Assembly: GCF_018024495.1 (NCBI RefSeq)
Contig: NZ_CP071696.1
Span: 3,100,001 to 3,164,000, forward strand
Length of the DNA: 64,000 nt
Reading direction: 5' to 3'
DNA from: Agromyces archimandritae
Lineage (GTDB): Bacteria > Actinomycetota > Actinomycetes > Actinomycetales > Microbacteriaceae
Shown: positions 15,849 through 25,400 of the stretch, in pieces
Position numbering within the stretch: position 1 is the stretch's first letter
Layout: each line of letters starts with the position of its first letter
Notes under the pieces: generated by a model
Databases searched by the model: none
What the model was told of the DNA's origin: nothing
Seen by the model: only the letters and a program-made list of their open reading frames with translations
Position numbers and translations under genes: made by a program

Positions 15849-15851
15849 CCC

Positions 15852-16565
15852 TCAGGGGGTGCGGATCGGGCCCGGTGCCTCCTCGGTGAGGGGTGCCGAC
15901 GCGGCATCCGCACCCGGCATGTCGCCGGGCATGCCCGGCATCGCCGCCGCCTCGTGCGCGGTGCCGCCGTGCGAAGACATGCGGTCGATGAGCGCGAGCG
16001 CGAGGGCCGAGACGATGAACACGCAGTGGATCACCACCTGCCAGAACACGCCCTCTGAGCTGTAGTCGTTGCCGGTCTCGGTGCCGCTGGCGACGCCCTT
16101 CGTCATGTCGCCGACCTCGATGAACGCCTTCAGCAGATGGATGGAGGAGATGCCGATGATCGCCATCGCCAGCTTGACCTTCAGCACGTTCGCGTTGACG
16201 TGGCTCAGCCATTCGGGCTGGTCGGGATGCCCGTCGACCTTGATCCGCGAGACGAAGGTCTCGTAGCCGCCGATGATGACCATGATGAGCAGGTTCGCGA
16301 TCATGACGACGTCGATGAGGCCGAGCACGGCGAGCATGATGTCCGCCTCGTCGATGTGCAGCGGATGCGCGAGCACCTCCTCGGCGAGATGCCAGAGCTC
16401 CACCATGAACACGATCACGTAGAAGACCTGCGCGACGATGAGGCCGAGGTAGAGGGGTGCCTGCAGCCAGCGGCTGAAGAAGATGAACAGGCCCATGGCC
16501 TTGGACCACGGCGCCGTGCGATATGCCGGCGAGGATGCGGGGACGGGGGACGGCGCTCTGCGCAC
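15852..16565 (-). CDS. YqhA / UPF0114 (TIGR00645) family membrane protein
   Basis: A 237-residue inner-membrane protein of the YqhA family, whose function is not established. Hydrophobic segments are seen at LFIFFSRWLQAPLYLGLIVAQV in outline, the ADIMLAVLGLIDVVMIANLLIMVIIGGYE region, KVKLAMAIIGISSIHLL, and VVIHCVFIVSALALALID. The family-typical IGGYETFVSR and SSIHLLKAFI segments are present. The GTG start at 16565 has AAGGAG five bases upstream. A Met/Gly/Pro-rich tail follows the last helix. It is divergent from the TerC gene and is separated from it by the riboswitch region. Confidence 0.88.
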   Translation of the reverse strand: MRRAPSPVPASSPAYRTAPWSKAMGLFIFFSRWLQAPLYLGLIVAQVFYVIVFMVELWHLAEEVLAHPLHIDEADIMLAVLGLIDVVMIANLLIMVIIGGYETFVSRIKVDGHPDQPEWLSHVNANVLKVKLAMAIIGISSIHLLKAFIEVGDMTKGVASGTETGNDYSSEGVFWQVVIHCVFIVSALALALIDRMSSHGGTAHEAAAMPGMPGDMPGADAASAPLTEEAPGPIRTP

Positions 16566-16639
16566 TGGGGCTCCTTCGAGTCGGGAAGGGAATTCTACGG
16601 ACGCGCCCCCGAGTGCGGGGTGTGATCGGCTAGACTCGC

Positions 16640-16775
16640 CGAAGCGAAGGGGAGTATCCCGCGAGGCGTTCGTCTCGTTCCACGATCGTCAGTACGAGCG
16701 CCGTCGCAGCCGCTCCGGTCGTGGAGGCTGCACCGGTCACCGGGCAGGGCAGGGAGAGACGTTCGAGACTCCGTC
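16640..16775 (+). promoter_or_regulatory. Probable yybP-ykoY manganese riboswitch
   Basis: The leader of the TerC gene contains the two hallmark loops of this class: AAGGGGAGTA (16647-16656) and, about 95 bases later, CAGGGAGAGAC (16750-16760). CGATCGTCAGTACGA lies between them. The class binds Mn2+ and switches on manganese-export genes, and TerC-family genes are common targets. A -10-like TAGACT (16630-16635) lies just upstream. Boundaries are estimated from the motifs because no folding was run. Confidence 0.75.
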
Positions 16776-16802
16776 GTACGTACCCCCCCTGAAAGGCAGC
16801 CT

Positions 16803-17843
16803 GTGGAACTCGAGATCCCTGTGTGGTTCGAAGTCGGATCGCTCATCGTCCTGACGCTCATCCTCGTCGCGGACCTGCTGCTCGTGCTGAAGCGCCCGCA
16901 CGTGCCCTCGTTCCGGGAGTCGACCCTGTGGGTCGTCTTCTACATCGTGCTCGCGCTCATCTTCGCGCTGCTGATGCTGCTGCTCGGCGACGTCGAGCAC
17001 GCCGGCCAGTTCATCGCCGGCTGGCTGACCGAGTACAGCCTGTCGATCGACAACCTCTTCGTGTTCGTCATCATCATGGCCCGCTTCTCGGTGCCGAAGA
17101 AGATGCAGCAAGAAGTGCTGATGATCGGCATCATCCTCGCCCTGATCTTCCGCGGCGTCTTCATCCTGCTCGGCGCGCAGCTCATCGAGAACTTCAGCTG
17201 GATCTTCTACCTCTTCGGCGCCTGGCTCGTCTGGACGGCCTATCAGCAGGCCTTCGCCGACCATGACGACACGAAGGAGAACGGGCTCGTCCGCCTGCTC
17301 CGCAAGCGCGTGCACATCACCGACGACTTCGACGGGATGAAGTTCCGCACCACGGTGGGCGGATCCCGCGCCTACACGCCGCTGCTGCTCGTCATCATCG
17401 CGCTCGGCACGACCGACCTGCTCTTCGCCCTCGACTCGATCCCGGCGATCTTCGGCATCACCCAGTCGGCCTTCATCGTCTTCACCGCGAACGTGTTCGC
17501 GCTCATGGGGCTCCGTCAGCTTTACTTCCTCCTCGGCGGCCTCCTGGAGCGCCTCGAGTACCTGAAGTACGGCATCGCGTTCATCCTCGCGTTCATCGGC
17601 GTCAAGCTCGTGCTGCACGCGATGCACGTCAACGAACTGCCCTTCATCAACGGCGGCGAGCACATCGAGTGGGCGCCCGAGATCTCCACGTGGATGTCGC
17701 TCGGCGTCATCGTCGCGGCGATGGCCGTGGCGACCGTGGCGAGCATCATCAAGGCGAACGCCGATTCCCGCAAGCGCGGCGGCAAGCTCCTCGAAGAGGT
17801 GCCCCACTTCACCGAGGAGCCGGGCTCGAACGAGGAGCGCTGA
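16803..17843 (+). CDS. TerC family integral membrane protein, probable metal exporter
   Basis: A 346-residue multi-spanning membrane protein of the TerC/Alx family. It carries the conserved acidic motifs within helices: SLSIDNLFVFVIIM (about 80-93) and TTDLLFALDSIPAIFGIT (about 200-217), which form the metal path in family members linked to manganese export. The GTG start at 16803 follows GAAAGG and gives the usual N terminus MELEIPVWFEVGSL. The upstream yybP-ykoY-like riboswitch supports Mn2+ as the regulated ion. A cytosolic Glu-rich tail ends the protein. Tellurite resistance, the historical name source, is not implied. Confidence 0.92.
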   Translation: MELEIPVWFEVGSLIVLTLILVADLLLVLKRPHVPSFRESTLWVVFYIVLALIFALLMLLLGDVEHAGQFIAGWLTEYSLSIDNLFVFVIIMARFSVPKKMQQEVLMIGIILALIFRGVFILLGAQLIENFSWIFYLFGAWLVWTAYQQAFADHDDTKENGLVRLLRKRVHITDDFDGMKFRTTVGGSRAYTPLLLVIIALGTTDLLFALDSIPAIFGITQSAFIVFTANVFALMGLRQLYFLLGGLLERLEYLKYGIAFILAFIGVKLVLHAMHVNELPFINGGEHIEWAPEISTWMSLGVIVAAMAVATVASIIKANADSRKRGGKLLEEVPHFTEEPGSNEER

Positions 17844-17968
17844 GCCCGGCGGCGACATCGGGCGTCACGGCGGGGCCCGCGGCTTGCTACGGTGGATGAT
17901 CGCGACCCCCACGACGGGTGTCGGACCCGACCGCACTGCACCCCGCAGCCATCGCCCGGAGGAGTCCC

Positions 17969-18826
17969 GTGGTAGTTGATGACGAGCGCGTCGTCGAGCT
18001 GAGCGAGGCGACCGCCCACATCGCCCACAGCGCGCGCAGCGACGCGGGCCGGGTGCGTCGCGTGAACGAGGACGCGATGCTCGCCGCAGCCCCCGTGTAC
18101 CTCGTCGCCGACGGCATGGGCGGCCACGCCCGCGGCGACGCGGCCAGCCGCACGGTCGTGGAGACCTTCACCCGTCACATCGAACGGGGGACGACGTCGA
18201 CCCCCGAACGCGTGCTGGACGCCATCCATACCGCCAACGACGGCGTGCGCGCCCTCAGCGGCCTCGGCGAGGAGGGCACCGCGGTCGCCGGCACCACGCT
18301 CGTCGGCGTCGCCCTCGTCGACACCGGCGACGGTGCGAGCTTCCACTGGATGGTGTTCAACATCGGCGACTCCCGCATCTACGGCTGGGACGGCCGGCGC
18401 CTCGCGCAGCTGAGCGTCGACCACTCCGCCGTGCAGGAGCTCGTCGACGCCGGCGTCATCCGTCCCGAGGAGGCCGAACGCCACCCCGAGCGCAACGTCA
18501 TCACGCGCGCCCTCGGCGCCGACGACGTCGTCGACCCCGACATCTGGCTCATCCCGGCCGAGGGGCGGCAGGTGTTCCTGATCTGCTCCGACGGCCTCAC
18601 CAAGGAGCTCTCCGACGAGTCGATCGCCGCGATCCTCGCCGGCGACGCCGAGCATCCTGCGGGCATGGCGGGCCGCCTCGTCGAGGCCGCGATCGAGCAC
18701 GGCGGCCGCGACAACGTCACCGCCGTGGTCGTGGAATCGACGATCGGCGAGGCCGACGACGCCGAGACGACGCGCGACCGCCGCATCGAAGACACCCGGC
18801 CGAGGCCCGAAAGCGGTGAAGGATGA
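17969..18826 (+). CDS. PP2C-family protein Ser/Thr phosphatase
   Basis: A 285-residue PPM/PP2C phosphatase that should reverse phosphorylation by the membrane kinase encoded downstream. All metal-binding motifs are visible: RSDAGRVRRVNEDA, VADGMGGHARGDAAS, FNIGDSRIYGW, CSDGLTKEL and GGRDNVTAVVVE. There is no membrane segment. The start is taken as GTG 17969 because GGAGGAG lies four bases upstream. A longer frame begins at 17918 but adds 17 unconserved residues. It is the first gene of a large plus-strand operon, and its stop overlaps the next start by four bases. TACGGT at 17888 may be the -10 box. Confidence 0.93.
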   Translation: MVVDDERVVELSEATAHIAHSARSDAGRVRRVNEDAMLAAAPVYLVADGMGGHARGDAASRTVVETFTRHIERGTTSTPERVLDAIHTANDGVRALSGLGEEGTAVAGTTLVGVALVDTGDGASFHWMVFNIGDSRIYGWDGRRLAQLSVDHSAVQELVDAGVIRPEEAERHPERNVITRALGADDVVDPDIWLIPAEGRQVFLICSDGLTKELSDESIAAILAGDAEHPAGMAGRLVEAAIEHGGRDNVTAVVVESTIGEADDAETTRDRRIEDTRPRPESGEG

Positions 18827-19554
18827 CGACGTACCGGCCCGATCCGGCGGGGGAGTGGATCGCGCTCGTGCGCGACTCGCGTGCGCTCGTGCTCGAATCG
18901 GCACGCGCCGACGACGAGACGATCGCCGCGCTGTGGCAGGCGCTGGCCGAGGACGACCCGACGACGGTCGTCATCGAGCGCCTCACCGCCGGCGGGCTCG
19001 GCAGCACCCCCGCCTTCGCCCTCGTGTACCGGCGCGGCGGGGCGAACGGCGTCGCCCGGGCGGTCGTCCGCGGCCCCATCGAGGTGCGCCTCGGCGAGGA
19101 GCGGGTCGACGGGCGCGAGGTGAGCACCTGGAGCGAGCGCACCGCGATCGATGCCGGCGTGCTCGAGATCGCCGCCGGGGGCGAGGGCGCCGACGACGCG
19201 CCCGTCTGGCCGTTGCTCGCGGGCATCGTGCTGAGCGGGCATCTGAGCGTCGAGGACGACGGCACGGCCGGGGCGGCGGGCCGCCTCGCGGTTCCGCACG
19301 CCGAGGCGCCCGCGACCGAGCCGTCGCGAGTGGATGCCCGGCCCGCCGCACAGGCCCCCGCACCGCCTGCTGCGGCACCCGTTGCCCCGCCGACTGCCGT
19401 GGCCCCGCCGGCTCCGGCCGTGCCGTCCTTCGCCGAGCACACCATCGTGCCGGCGGCCGACGACCCCGCGCATACGATCGTGCCGCCCGCTTTCGGTGCC
19501 GCCCCAGCCGCCGCCCCAGCCGCCGCCCCCGAGGGCGGCCTCGGCGACTCATGA
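18823..19554 (+). CDS. Conserved hypothetical protein, Pro/Ala-rich C terminus; possibly the front half of a frameshifted FHA protein
   Basis: A 243-residue protein. Residues 1-145 look folded (GEWIALVRDSRALVLES, then WPLLAGIVLSGHLSVEDDG). The rest is an Ala/Pro linker with two THR-containing repeats, EHTIVP and AHTIVP. In the kinase downstream, similar T-V-V-R repeats could be phosphorylation sites for FHA domains. The frame ends just before the FHA gene. Dropping one base (T19549) would fuse the two as ...GDHDGMTVAAADI..., so this may be the N-terminal part of one FHA protein split by a frameshift. ATGA overlap with the phosphatase start supports translation from 18823. Confidence 0.65.
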   Translation: MTTYRPDPAGEWIALVRDSRALVLESARADDETIAALWQALAEDDPTTVVIERLTAGGLGSTPAFALVYRRGGANGVARAVVRGPIEVRLGEERVDGREVSTWSERTAIDAGVLEIAAGGEGADDAPVWPLLAGIVLSGHLSVEDDGTAGAAGRLAVPHAEAPATEPSRVDARPAAQAPAPPAAAPVAPPTAVAPPAPAVPSFAEHTIVPAADDPAHTIVPPAFGAAPAAAPAAAPEGGLGDS

Positions 19555-19558
19555 CGGC

Positions 19559-19981
19559 ATGACCGTCGCCGCCGCAGACATCCGCCGCATGCGCGAGGAG
19601 CGCGAGCGCTCCGGCGCCCCGCAGGCGGCCCCGTCCGGCCCGGCCGCGCCGGTGCTGCGTCTGCCGGGCGGCGGCACCGAGTCGATCGGGCACGAACTGC
19701 TCATCGGCCGGGCGCCGAGCGCGAACCGCGTCGCCGCCGGCCGGCTGCCGAAGCTCGTCCGCGTCGGCGTCGACGACCCCGACATCTCCCGTACCCACGT
19801 CCGCCTCGGGCTCGAGGGCGACACCGTCGTCGTCACCGACCTCGACTCCCGCAACGGCACGATCGTCGTGCAGCCCGGCAAGGCACCGGTGCGCCTCCGC
19901 GGCGGCGAGCCGACCCCGGTGCTCGTCGGCACCGTCATCGACCTCGGCGGCGGCGTGACCCTCGCGATCGAGGAGCCCTGA
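19559..19981 (+). CDS. FHA domain protein (possibly the back half of a split gene)
   Basis: A 140-residue protein whose C-terminal two thirds is a forkhead-associated domain: LLIGRAPSANR, then DDPDISRTHVRLGLEGD with the phosphothreonine-binding Ser/His pattern, and DLDSRNGTIV. FHA domains bind phosphothreonine peptides, here probably on the adjacent kinase or its targets. The ATG at 19559 is five bases after the stop of the preceding gene and has no clear ribosome site. The stop overlaps the kinase ATG by one base (TGATG). See the note on a possible single-base frameshift joining it to 18823-19554. Confidence 0.75.
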   Translation: MTVAAADIRRMREERERSGAPQAAPSGPAAPVLRLPGGGTESIGHELLIGRAPSANRVAAGRLPKLVRVGVDDPDISRTHVRLGLEGDTVVVTDLDSRNGTIVVQPGKAPVRLRGGEPTPVLVGTVIDLGGGVTLAIEEP

Positions 19982-21657
19982 TGCGCCGCACCGCCCAGCA
20001 GCCGCCCGAGCTGCCCGGCTACGAACCGCTCGGCCTCCTCGGCTCGGGCGGATTCGCCGACGTCTTCCTCTACGAGCAGAAGCTGCCGCGGCGCAAGGTC
20101 GCCGTGAAGGTGCTCCTCGGCGACGACCTCAGCCGCGAGGTCCGCTCCCAGTTCGTCGCCGAGGCGAACCTCATGGCGCAGCTGTCGGCGCATCCCTACA
20201 TCGTCACGATCTTCCACGCCGACGTCGCCGCCGACGGGCGGCCGTACTTCGTCATGGAGTACTGCTCGGGCCCGAGCCTGTCGGAGCGGTACAAGCGCGA
20301 ACGGTTCCGCGTCGAGGACGCGCTGCGCACCGGCATCCGCCTGGCGGGGGCGATCGGCACCGCCCATGCCGCCGGCATCCTGCACCGCGACATCAAACCC
20401 GCCAACGTCCTCACGAACGACTACGGCTGGCCGGCCCTGACCGACTTCGGCATCTCCTCGGGCTTCGACGGCGAACTGCCCGTGCACACGATGACGGTGC
20501 GGCCGGGCGAATCGAGCGGAACCGGCCAGTCGGCGGTCGGGATGAGCGTGCCGTGGTCGCCGCCGGAGATGTTCGAGGACGACCCGCATCCCGACGCCCG
20601 CAGCGACGTGTTCTCGCTCGCGGCGACCGTGCACACCCTGCTGGCCGGCCGCAGCCCATTCGAGATCCCGGGGCGCTCCAACGGCGCCCTCGACCTCATG
20701 GGGCGTATCGAACGCGGTGCGATCACCCCCATCGAACGGCCCGAGGTGCCGGCCTCGCTCGTCGCGGCGCTGAAGCGAGGCATGGCGGTGCGGCCGGGCG
20801 ACCGCTACGCGAGCGCGGTCGAGTTCGGCCGGGCACTGCAGCGCGTCGAACTCGAACTCGGCTACGCCTCCACGCAGATCGACGTGCCCTCGCTCGTCGA
20901 ATCGACGCCTGCGGACGCACCCGATTCGGGCGGCGACGACCCGGACGCGACCCGCGCCCGCTCGGTGCGCACGGTCGTCGCCCAGCCGGCGGCGCCCGCC
21001 GTCGTCCTCCCGCCGCAGATCGCCCCCCGCGTGCCGCAGGTCCCGGCCCCGCCGGTCTCCGACCAGACCGTCGTCCGCGACGCGGGCGGTGCCGCACCGC
21101 GGATCGCGCCGCTCGCCGCCCCCGTCGATGACGGCACCGTCGTCCGAGGCGGCCCGGCCGCAGCGCCCGCCGACCACACGGTCATGCGGCAGCGCCCCGC
21201 AGCGGGGGCGGCCGAAGACGAGACCGACCGGCTCGACCGCATCGAAGCCCCGCGCCGGCGCCTCGGGCTCATCGTCTCGGCGGCCGCCGTGCTCGCCCTC
21301 GCCGTCGTCGTCTCGGCGGTGCTCGTCATCGGCGGCCTGCCGGGCGGCGAGGAGCCGGCGCCGACGGCCTCCGACCCGCAGAACGCGGTGGTCGCCGCGA
21401 GCGTGCCGCAGCCGGTCGTCGAACCCGGGGTGCGCAGCGCCGACGGCACGAGCGCGACCTTCGCGGTCTCGCATGCGAACGGGGAAGAGGGGGATCGATA
21501 TGTGTGGCGGCCGGCCGACGGGTCCGGGGCGGCGACGGTGGCCGAGGGCCCCGAGATCACCGTCGACGGCCTCGACCCGAGCCTGCGCACCTGCATCGAC
21601 GTCGCCGTGCAGCGCGCCGGCAAGACGTCCGAGTCGGTGACGGGATGCACGGGATGA
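19981..21657 (+). CDS. Membrane-anchored Ser/Thr protein kinase (PknB-like)
   Basis: A 558-residue Hanks-type kinase. The kinase domain has G-loop GSGGFADV (21-28), Lys43 (VAVKV), the catalytic loop HRDIKPAN (135-142), DFG (155-157) and SPPE (about 193-196), so it should be active. Next comes a Pro/Ala-rich juxtamembrane stretch with three repeats, DQTVVR, DGTVVR and DHTVMR, likely autophosphorylation sites for FHA proteins. One transmembrane helix follows (LGLIVSAAAVLALAVVVSAV, about 427-446) and then an extracellular tail of about 100 residues that resembles a small fibronectin-like domain rather than PASTA repeats. Coupled by TGATG to the FHA gene and by ATGA to the next gene. Confidence 0.93.
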   Translation: MRRTAQQPPELPGYEPLGLLGSGGFADVFLYEQKLPRRKVAVKVLLGDDLSREVRSQFVAEANLMAQLSAHPYIVTIFHADVAADGRPYFVMEYCSGPSLSERYKRERFRVEDALRTGIRLAGAIGTAHAAGILHRDIKPANVLTNDYGWPALTDFGISSGFDGELPVHTMTVRPGESSGTGQSAVGMSVPWSPPEMFEDDPHPDARSDVFSLAATVHTLLAGRSPFEIPGRSNGALDLMGRIERGAITPIERPEVPASLVAALKRGMAVRPGDRYASAVEFGRALQRVELELGYASTQIDVPSLVESTPADAPDSGGDDPDATRARSVRTVVAQPAAPAVVLPPQIAPRVPQVPAPPVSDQTVVRDAGGAAPRIAPLAAPVDDGTVVRGGPAAAPADHTVMRQRPAAGAAEDETDRLDRIEAPRRRLGLIVSAAAVLALAVVVSAVLVIGGLPGGEEPAPTASDPQNAVVAASVPQPVVEPGVRSADGTSATFAVSHANGEEGDRYVWRPADGSGAATVAEGPEITVDGLDPSLRTCIDVAVQRAGKTSESVTGCTG

Positions 21658-22337
21658 GACCCCTGAAGGTGGAGTACTGCGGCGAGTGGTACACCGCCGA
21701 GCCCGACCGCGTCTTCACGATCGGGCGCGAGGCCGACCTCACGATCGACGAGAACCCCTACCTGCACCGCACCTTCCTCACCCTCTCCTCGGAGTTCGGG
21801 CTGTGGTGGGTCTCGAACGTCGGCCAGCTCCTGTCGGCGACGGTGTCGGATGCCACCGGCAGCGTGCAGGCGTGGGTGGCGCCTGGCGCGAAGCTGCCGA
21901 TCGTCTTCCAGACGATGCACGTGCTCTTCAGCGCGGGCGCGACGACCTACGATTTCTCCGTCCACGCCGAGGAGGATTTCTACAACACCTCGCTGACGGC
22001 CACGACCACCGACGGCAGCACGACGGTCATGCCGGTGAGCCTCACGACGAGCCAGCGTCAGCTGGTGCTCGCGCTGGCCGAAGGGGTGCTCCGCAACGCG
22101 GTGCCGGGGCGCGGGAGCGTGCCGAGTTCGGCGGAAGCGGCGGCCCGCCTCGGCTGGAGCATGACGACCTTCAACCGCAAGCTCGACAACGTGTGCGAGA
22201 AGCTCGACAAGCTCGGCGTGCCCGGGCTGCGGGGCGGGCGGGGCAAGCTCGCGACGAATCGGCGGGCGCGCCTCGTCGAGTACGCGATCGCCACGAGGCT
22301 CGTCTCGGCCGACGACCTGTCGCTGCTCGACGCCTGA
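21654..22337 (+). CDS. FHA-like protein with a C-terminal helix-turn-helix-like region
   Basis: A 227-residue cytosolic protein. The N-terminal half resembles a degenerate FHA domain (VFTIGREADLTIDENPYLHRTFLTLSSEFGLWWVSNVG). The C-terminal third looks like a winged or simple helix-turn-helix (QRQLVLALAEGVLRN, then SSAEAAARLGWSMTTFNRKLDNVCEKLDKLG). This suggests a phosphorylation-sensing DNA-binding protein or an adaptor. It overlaps the kinase stop as ATGA and immediately precedes the giant surface-protein gene, whose upstream palindrome could be its target. That link is inference. Confidence 0.72.
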   Translation: MRPLKVEYCGEWYTAEPDRVFTIGREADLTIDENPYLHRTFLTLSSEFGLWWVSNVGQLLSATVSDATGSVQAWVAPGAKLPIVFQTMHVLFSAGATTYDFSVHAEEDFYNTSLTATTTDGSTTVMPVSLTTSQRQLVLALAEGVLRNAVPGRGSVPSSAEAAARLGWSMTTFNRKLDNVCEKLDKLGVPGLRGGRGKLATNRRARLVEYAIATRLVSADDLSLLDA

Positions 22338-22376
22338 CCCGGGCGGCCTGCTCGCACGGATCCGCACCCCGGCGAG

Positions 22377-22404
22377 ATGGGGAGTCATCCCCATTTGGGG
22401 GGAT
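22377..22404 (+). promoter_or_regulatory. Overlapping palindromes upstream of the giant Ig-like protein gene
   Basis: ATGGGGA-GTCA-TCCCCAT (22377-22394) is a perfect inverted repeat. It overlaps a second one, ATCCCC-N6-GGGGAT (22387-22404). The sites lie about 95 bases before the start of the giant protein gene. Such nested symmetry suggests a protein binding site. No clear -10 box was found next to it. Confidence 0.4.
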
Positions 22405-22496
22405 ACGCGATCGGTGTTACCGTCTTGCTCGGCGCGGCACCCGAACGCGCGCCGATTCCGTTGCACCCGACACCGAAATCGCACGAGGGGACGAGC

Positions 22497-25400
22497 GTGG
22501 GCGCTTTCGCCACGAGGTTCGCCGGCCGCAATCAGATCGCGTCCGCCGTCATCCTGGGCCTGCTGGCGGCAGGCACGGTGACCGTCGCCGCCCTGCACCC
22601 GGGCTTCGCGGTCACCGACCCGGAGCTGCATGCCCGTGACGTGTGGGTGACCAACGGCAAGGAGCTCATGGCCGGTCGCCTGAACCGGCAGATCGAAGAG
22701 CTCGACGCCGCCGTCAACGCCGCATCCAACGACATCGACGTCTTCCAGGACGGCGACGACGGCTTCCTCTACGACCGCAGCGTGGGCACGGTCGAACGCA
22801 TCGATCCCGCGTTCACGACCCTCACCCAGCGCATCGACGTGCCGCCGGCCTCCTCCATCGCATACGGCGGCGACGTGCTCGCCGTGCTGTCGCCGAAGGG
22901 CGAGCTGTGGACGGTGGATGCCGGTGCGGAGCTCGCCTTCAGCGCCGGCGCCGAGGACGCCCTCGCGAAACTCGGCGAGGGAGCGCGCGTGGCCGTGAGC
23001 ACGAAGGGCACCGTGTTCGCCACATCGCCCTCGAAGGGCAAGCTGCTGACCCTCGAGCGCGGCGGCGAGCCCGAATGGTCGGGCCTGCCGAAACTCGCCG
23101 ACCACGAGATCGCCGCAGTGGGCGAGCGCGCCGTCGTCCTCGACCGAGAGCGCTCGCAGCTCGTCGCCGGCGATCGGATGCTGCCGCTGCCCGAGGAAGG
23201 GGTGCGGATCCAGCAGTCCGGCGCCGAGCACGACGAGGCGTACGTCGCAGGGTCGGCGGGCCTCATGGCGGTGCCGCTCGACGGCGGCGAGGTCCGCGAG
23301 ATCCCGAGCGGCGGCGCCGACGGCGGCACGGATCCCGAGCGGGTGGCCGCGCCGGTCCGGCTCGGCGGCTGTGTGCACGGGGCGTGGGCCGAGGCCGCAC
23401 GCTATCTGGCCGCCTGCGACGGGCTGGAACCTGCGGGGCAGGACATCGAGCAGCCGACCGCCGGCCAGCGGCTCGAGTTCCGCGTGAACCGCGACGTCAT
23501 CGTCCTGAACAACCTGAACAACGGCAATGCGTGGCTCGTCGACTCCGATTTGCGCCTGGTGGAGAACTGGGAGGACGTGAGCCCGCCCGAGGAGTCGGAG
23601 ACCGAGGAGGGCGACGAGAAGAGCTCGCGCCAGTCCTTCGAGGACACGCTCGCCGAGCGCACCGAGGAGAACCGGCCGCCGGTCGCCCGCGACGACGCCT
23701 TCGGCGTGCGCGCCGAGCGCACGACCGTGCTCGACCTGCTCGCGAACGACACGGATCCCGACGGCGATGTGCTGACGATCGCGTCGACGACCGAGGTCCC
23801 CGAGGCCGCGGGGCGGCTCGAAGCCATCGACGGCGGTCGCGCCCTGCAGTTCACGCCCGCCCCGGGTGCGGCCGGCACGGTCTCGTTCCGCTACGGCGTC
23901 GACGACGGGCGCGGCGGCGTCGCGGAGGCATCGGTGAACGTGCGGGTCGTGCCGGCGGGCGAGAACTCGGCGCCCGAGCAGTTGCGGCACAGCACGCTCG
24001 CCGTCGAGCAGGGCCAGCAGATCTCCACGAACGTGCTCGCCGACTGGATCGACCCCGACGGCGACGACCTGTATCTCGTGAACGCCTCGCCGACCTCCGG
24101 CGACTCGGTGCGGTACAGCCCGGACGGGTTCGTGACCTTCGAGCACCGCTCGGGCGAGCTCGGCACGAAGGAGATCAAGATCGTCGTCTCCGACGGCGAC
24201 CAGACGGCGACGGGCGATCTCAAGGTCGAGGTCGAGGCCGCCGGCTCCCTGAACCCGGTCGGCACCCCCGACTATCTGGAGACCTTCGCGGGCGAGACGG
24301 TGCTCGTCGAGCCGCTCGAGAACGATCTGAGCCCCTCGGGTCAGCCGCTCGAGCTCATCGGGGTCAAGGATGCGCCCGGCGACATCGAGGTGACCCCGAA
24401 CATCGAGCGCGGCACCCTGTCGGTGCGGAGCGACCAGCCCGGCGACTATCTCTTCCTGTACGAGCTGGCGGCCGGGTCGGCGACGAGCCTCGGGCTCATC
24501 CGCATCTCGGTGGCCGAGCCGCCGGAGGAGGCGCTGCCGCCGATCGCGGTGAAGGACACGGCCTACCTCCGGCCGAACGAGCCGACCGTGGTGCCGGTGC
24601 TCGCCAACGACGTTTCGCCGTCGGGGTCGGTGCTCGCCGTGCAGGCCGTCGACGACAGCGCCACCGACGGGCTCGTGTCGCTCGAGATCATCACGAACAC
24701 GGCGGTGCGCATCACGGCGAGCCAGCCGATCGACGAGCAGCTGCGCTTCAGCTACACGGTGTCGGACGGGGTGCAGTCGGCCGAGGCGACGGTGACGATC
24801 GTGCCGGTTCCGCCGCTCGTCAAACACCAGCCGCCGGTCGCCGTCGACGACTCGGTGCGGGTGCGCGCCGGCGATATCGTCACCGTCCCGGTGCTCGACA
24901 ACGACTACCATCCGGATGCCGCCGAGATCCACGTCGCCCAGGATCTCGTGGACGTCGGCGAGGACGGGGACGGCCTCGCCTTCGTCTCGAAGGATGCGGT
25001 GCGGTACCAGGCGCCCGAGACGCCCGGCGTGTATTCGGTCGTGTACGCGGCCGAGGACGAGTCGGGGCAGCGTGCGACGGCGTCGGTGACGTTCACGGTC
25101 GTCGGCCCCGATCCCGAGCACAACCGCGCGCCGATGCCGACGCCGATCACCTCTCGCGTCTTCGCGGGCTCGGCGGTGCGGATCGACGTGCCGCTCGACG
25201 GCCTCGACCCCGACGGCGACTCGGTGCGGCTGACGGGCATCTCCTCAGAGCCGGCCCTCGGGCGCATCGCCGAACGCACGAGCGAGGGCTTCGTCTATGC
25301 GGCCTTCGAAGGCTCGGCCGGCACCGACGCCTTCCAGTACGAGGTGACCGACACGGGCGGCGAGACGGCCACGGGTACGATCCGCATCGGCGTGATCCCG

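Noticed and set aside
15664..16509. Minus-strand frame of 281 codons covering the tRNA terminator and yqhA-like gene
   Set aside because: It reads through the palindromes and the yqhA-like gene in the wrong frame. The YqhA-family frame at 15852-16565 has membrane helices and family motifs.
20862..25121. A 1419-codon reading frame on the minus strand opposite the kinase and giant Ig-like protein genes
   Set aside because: It is rich in Arg, His, Asp and Val with no domain pattern, as expected for the antisense of GC-rich coding DNA. The plus-strand proteins have clear domains and start-stop coupling.
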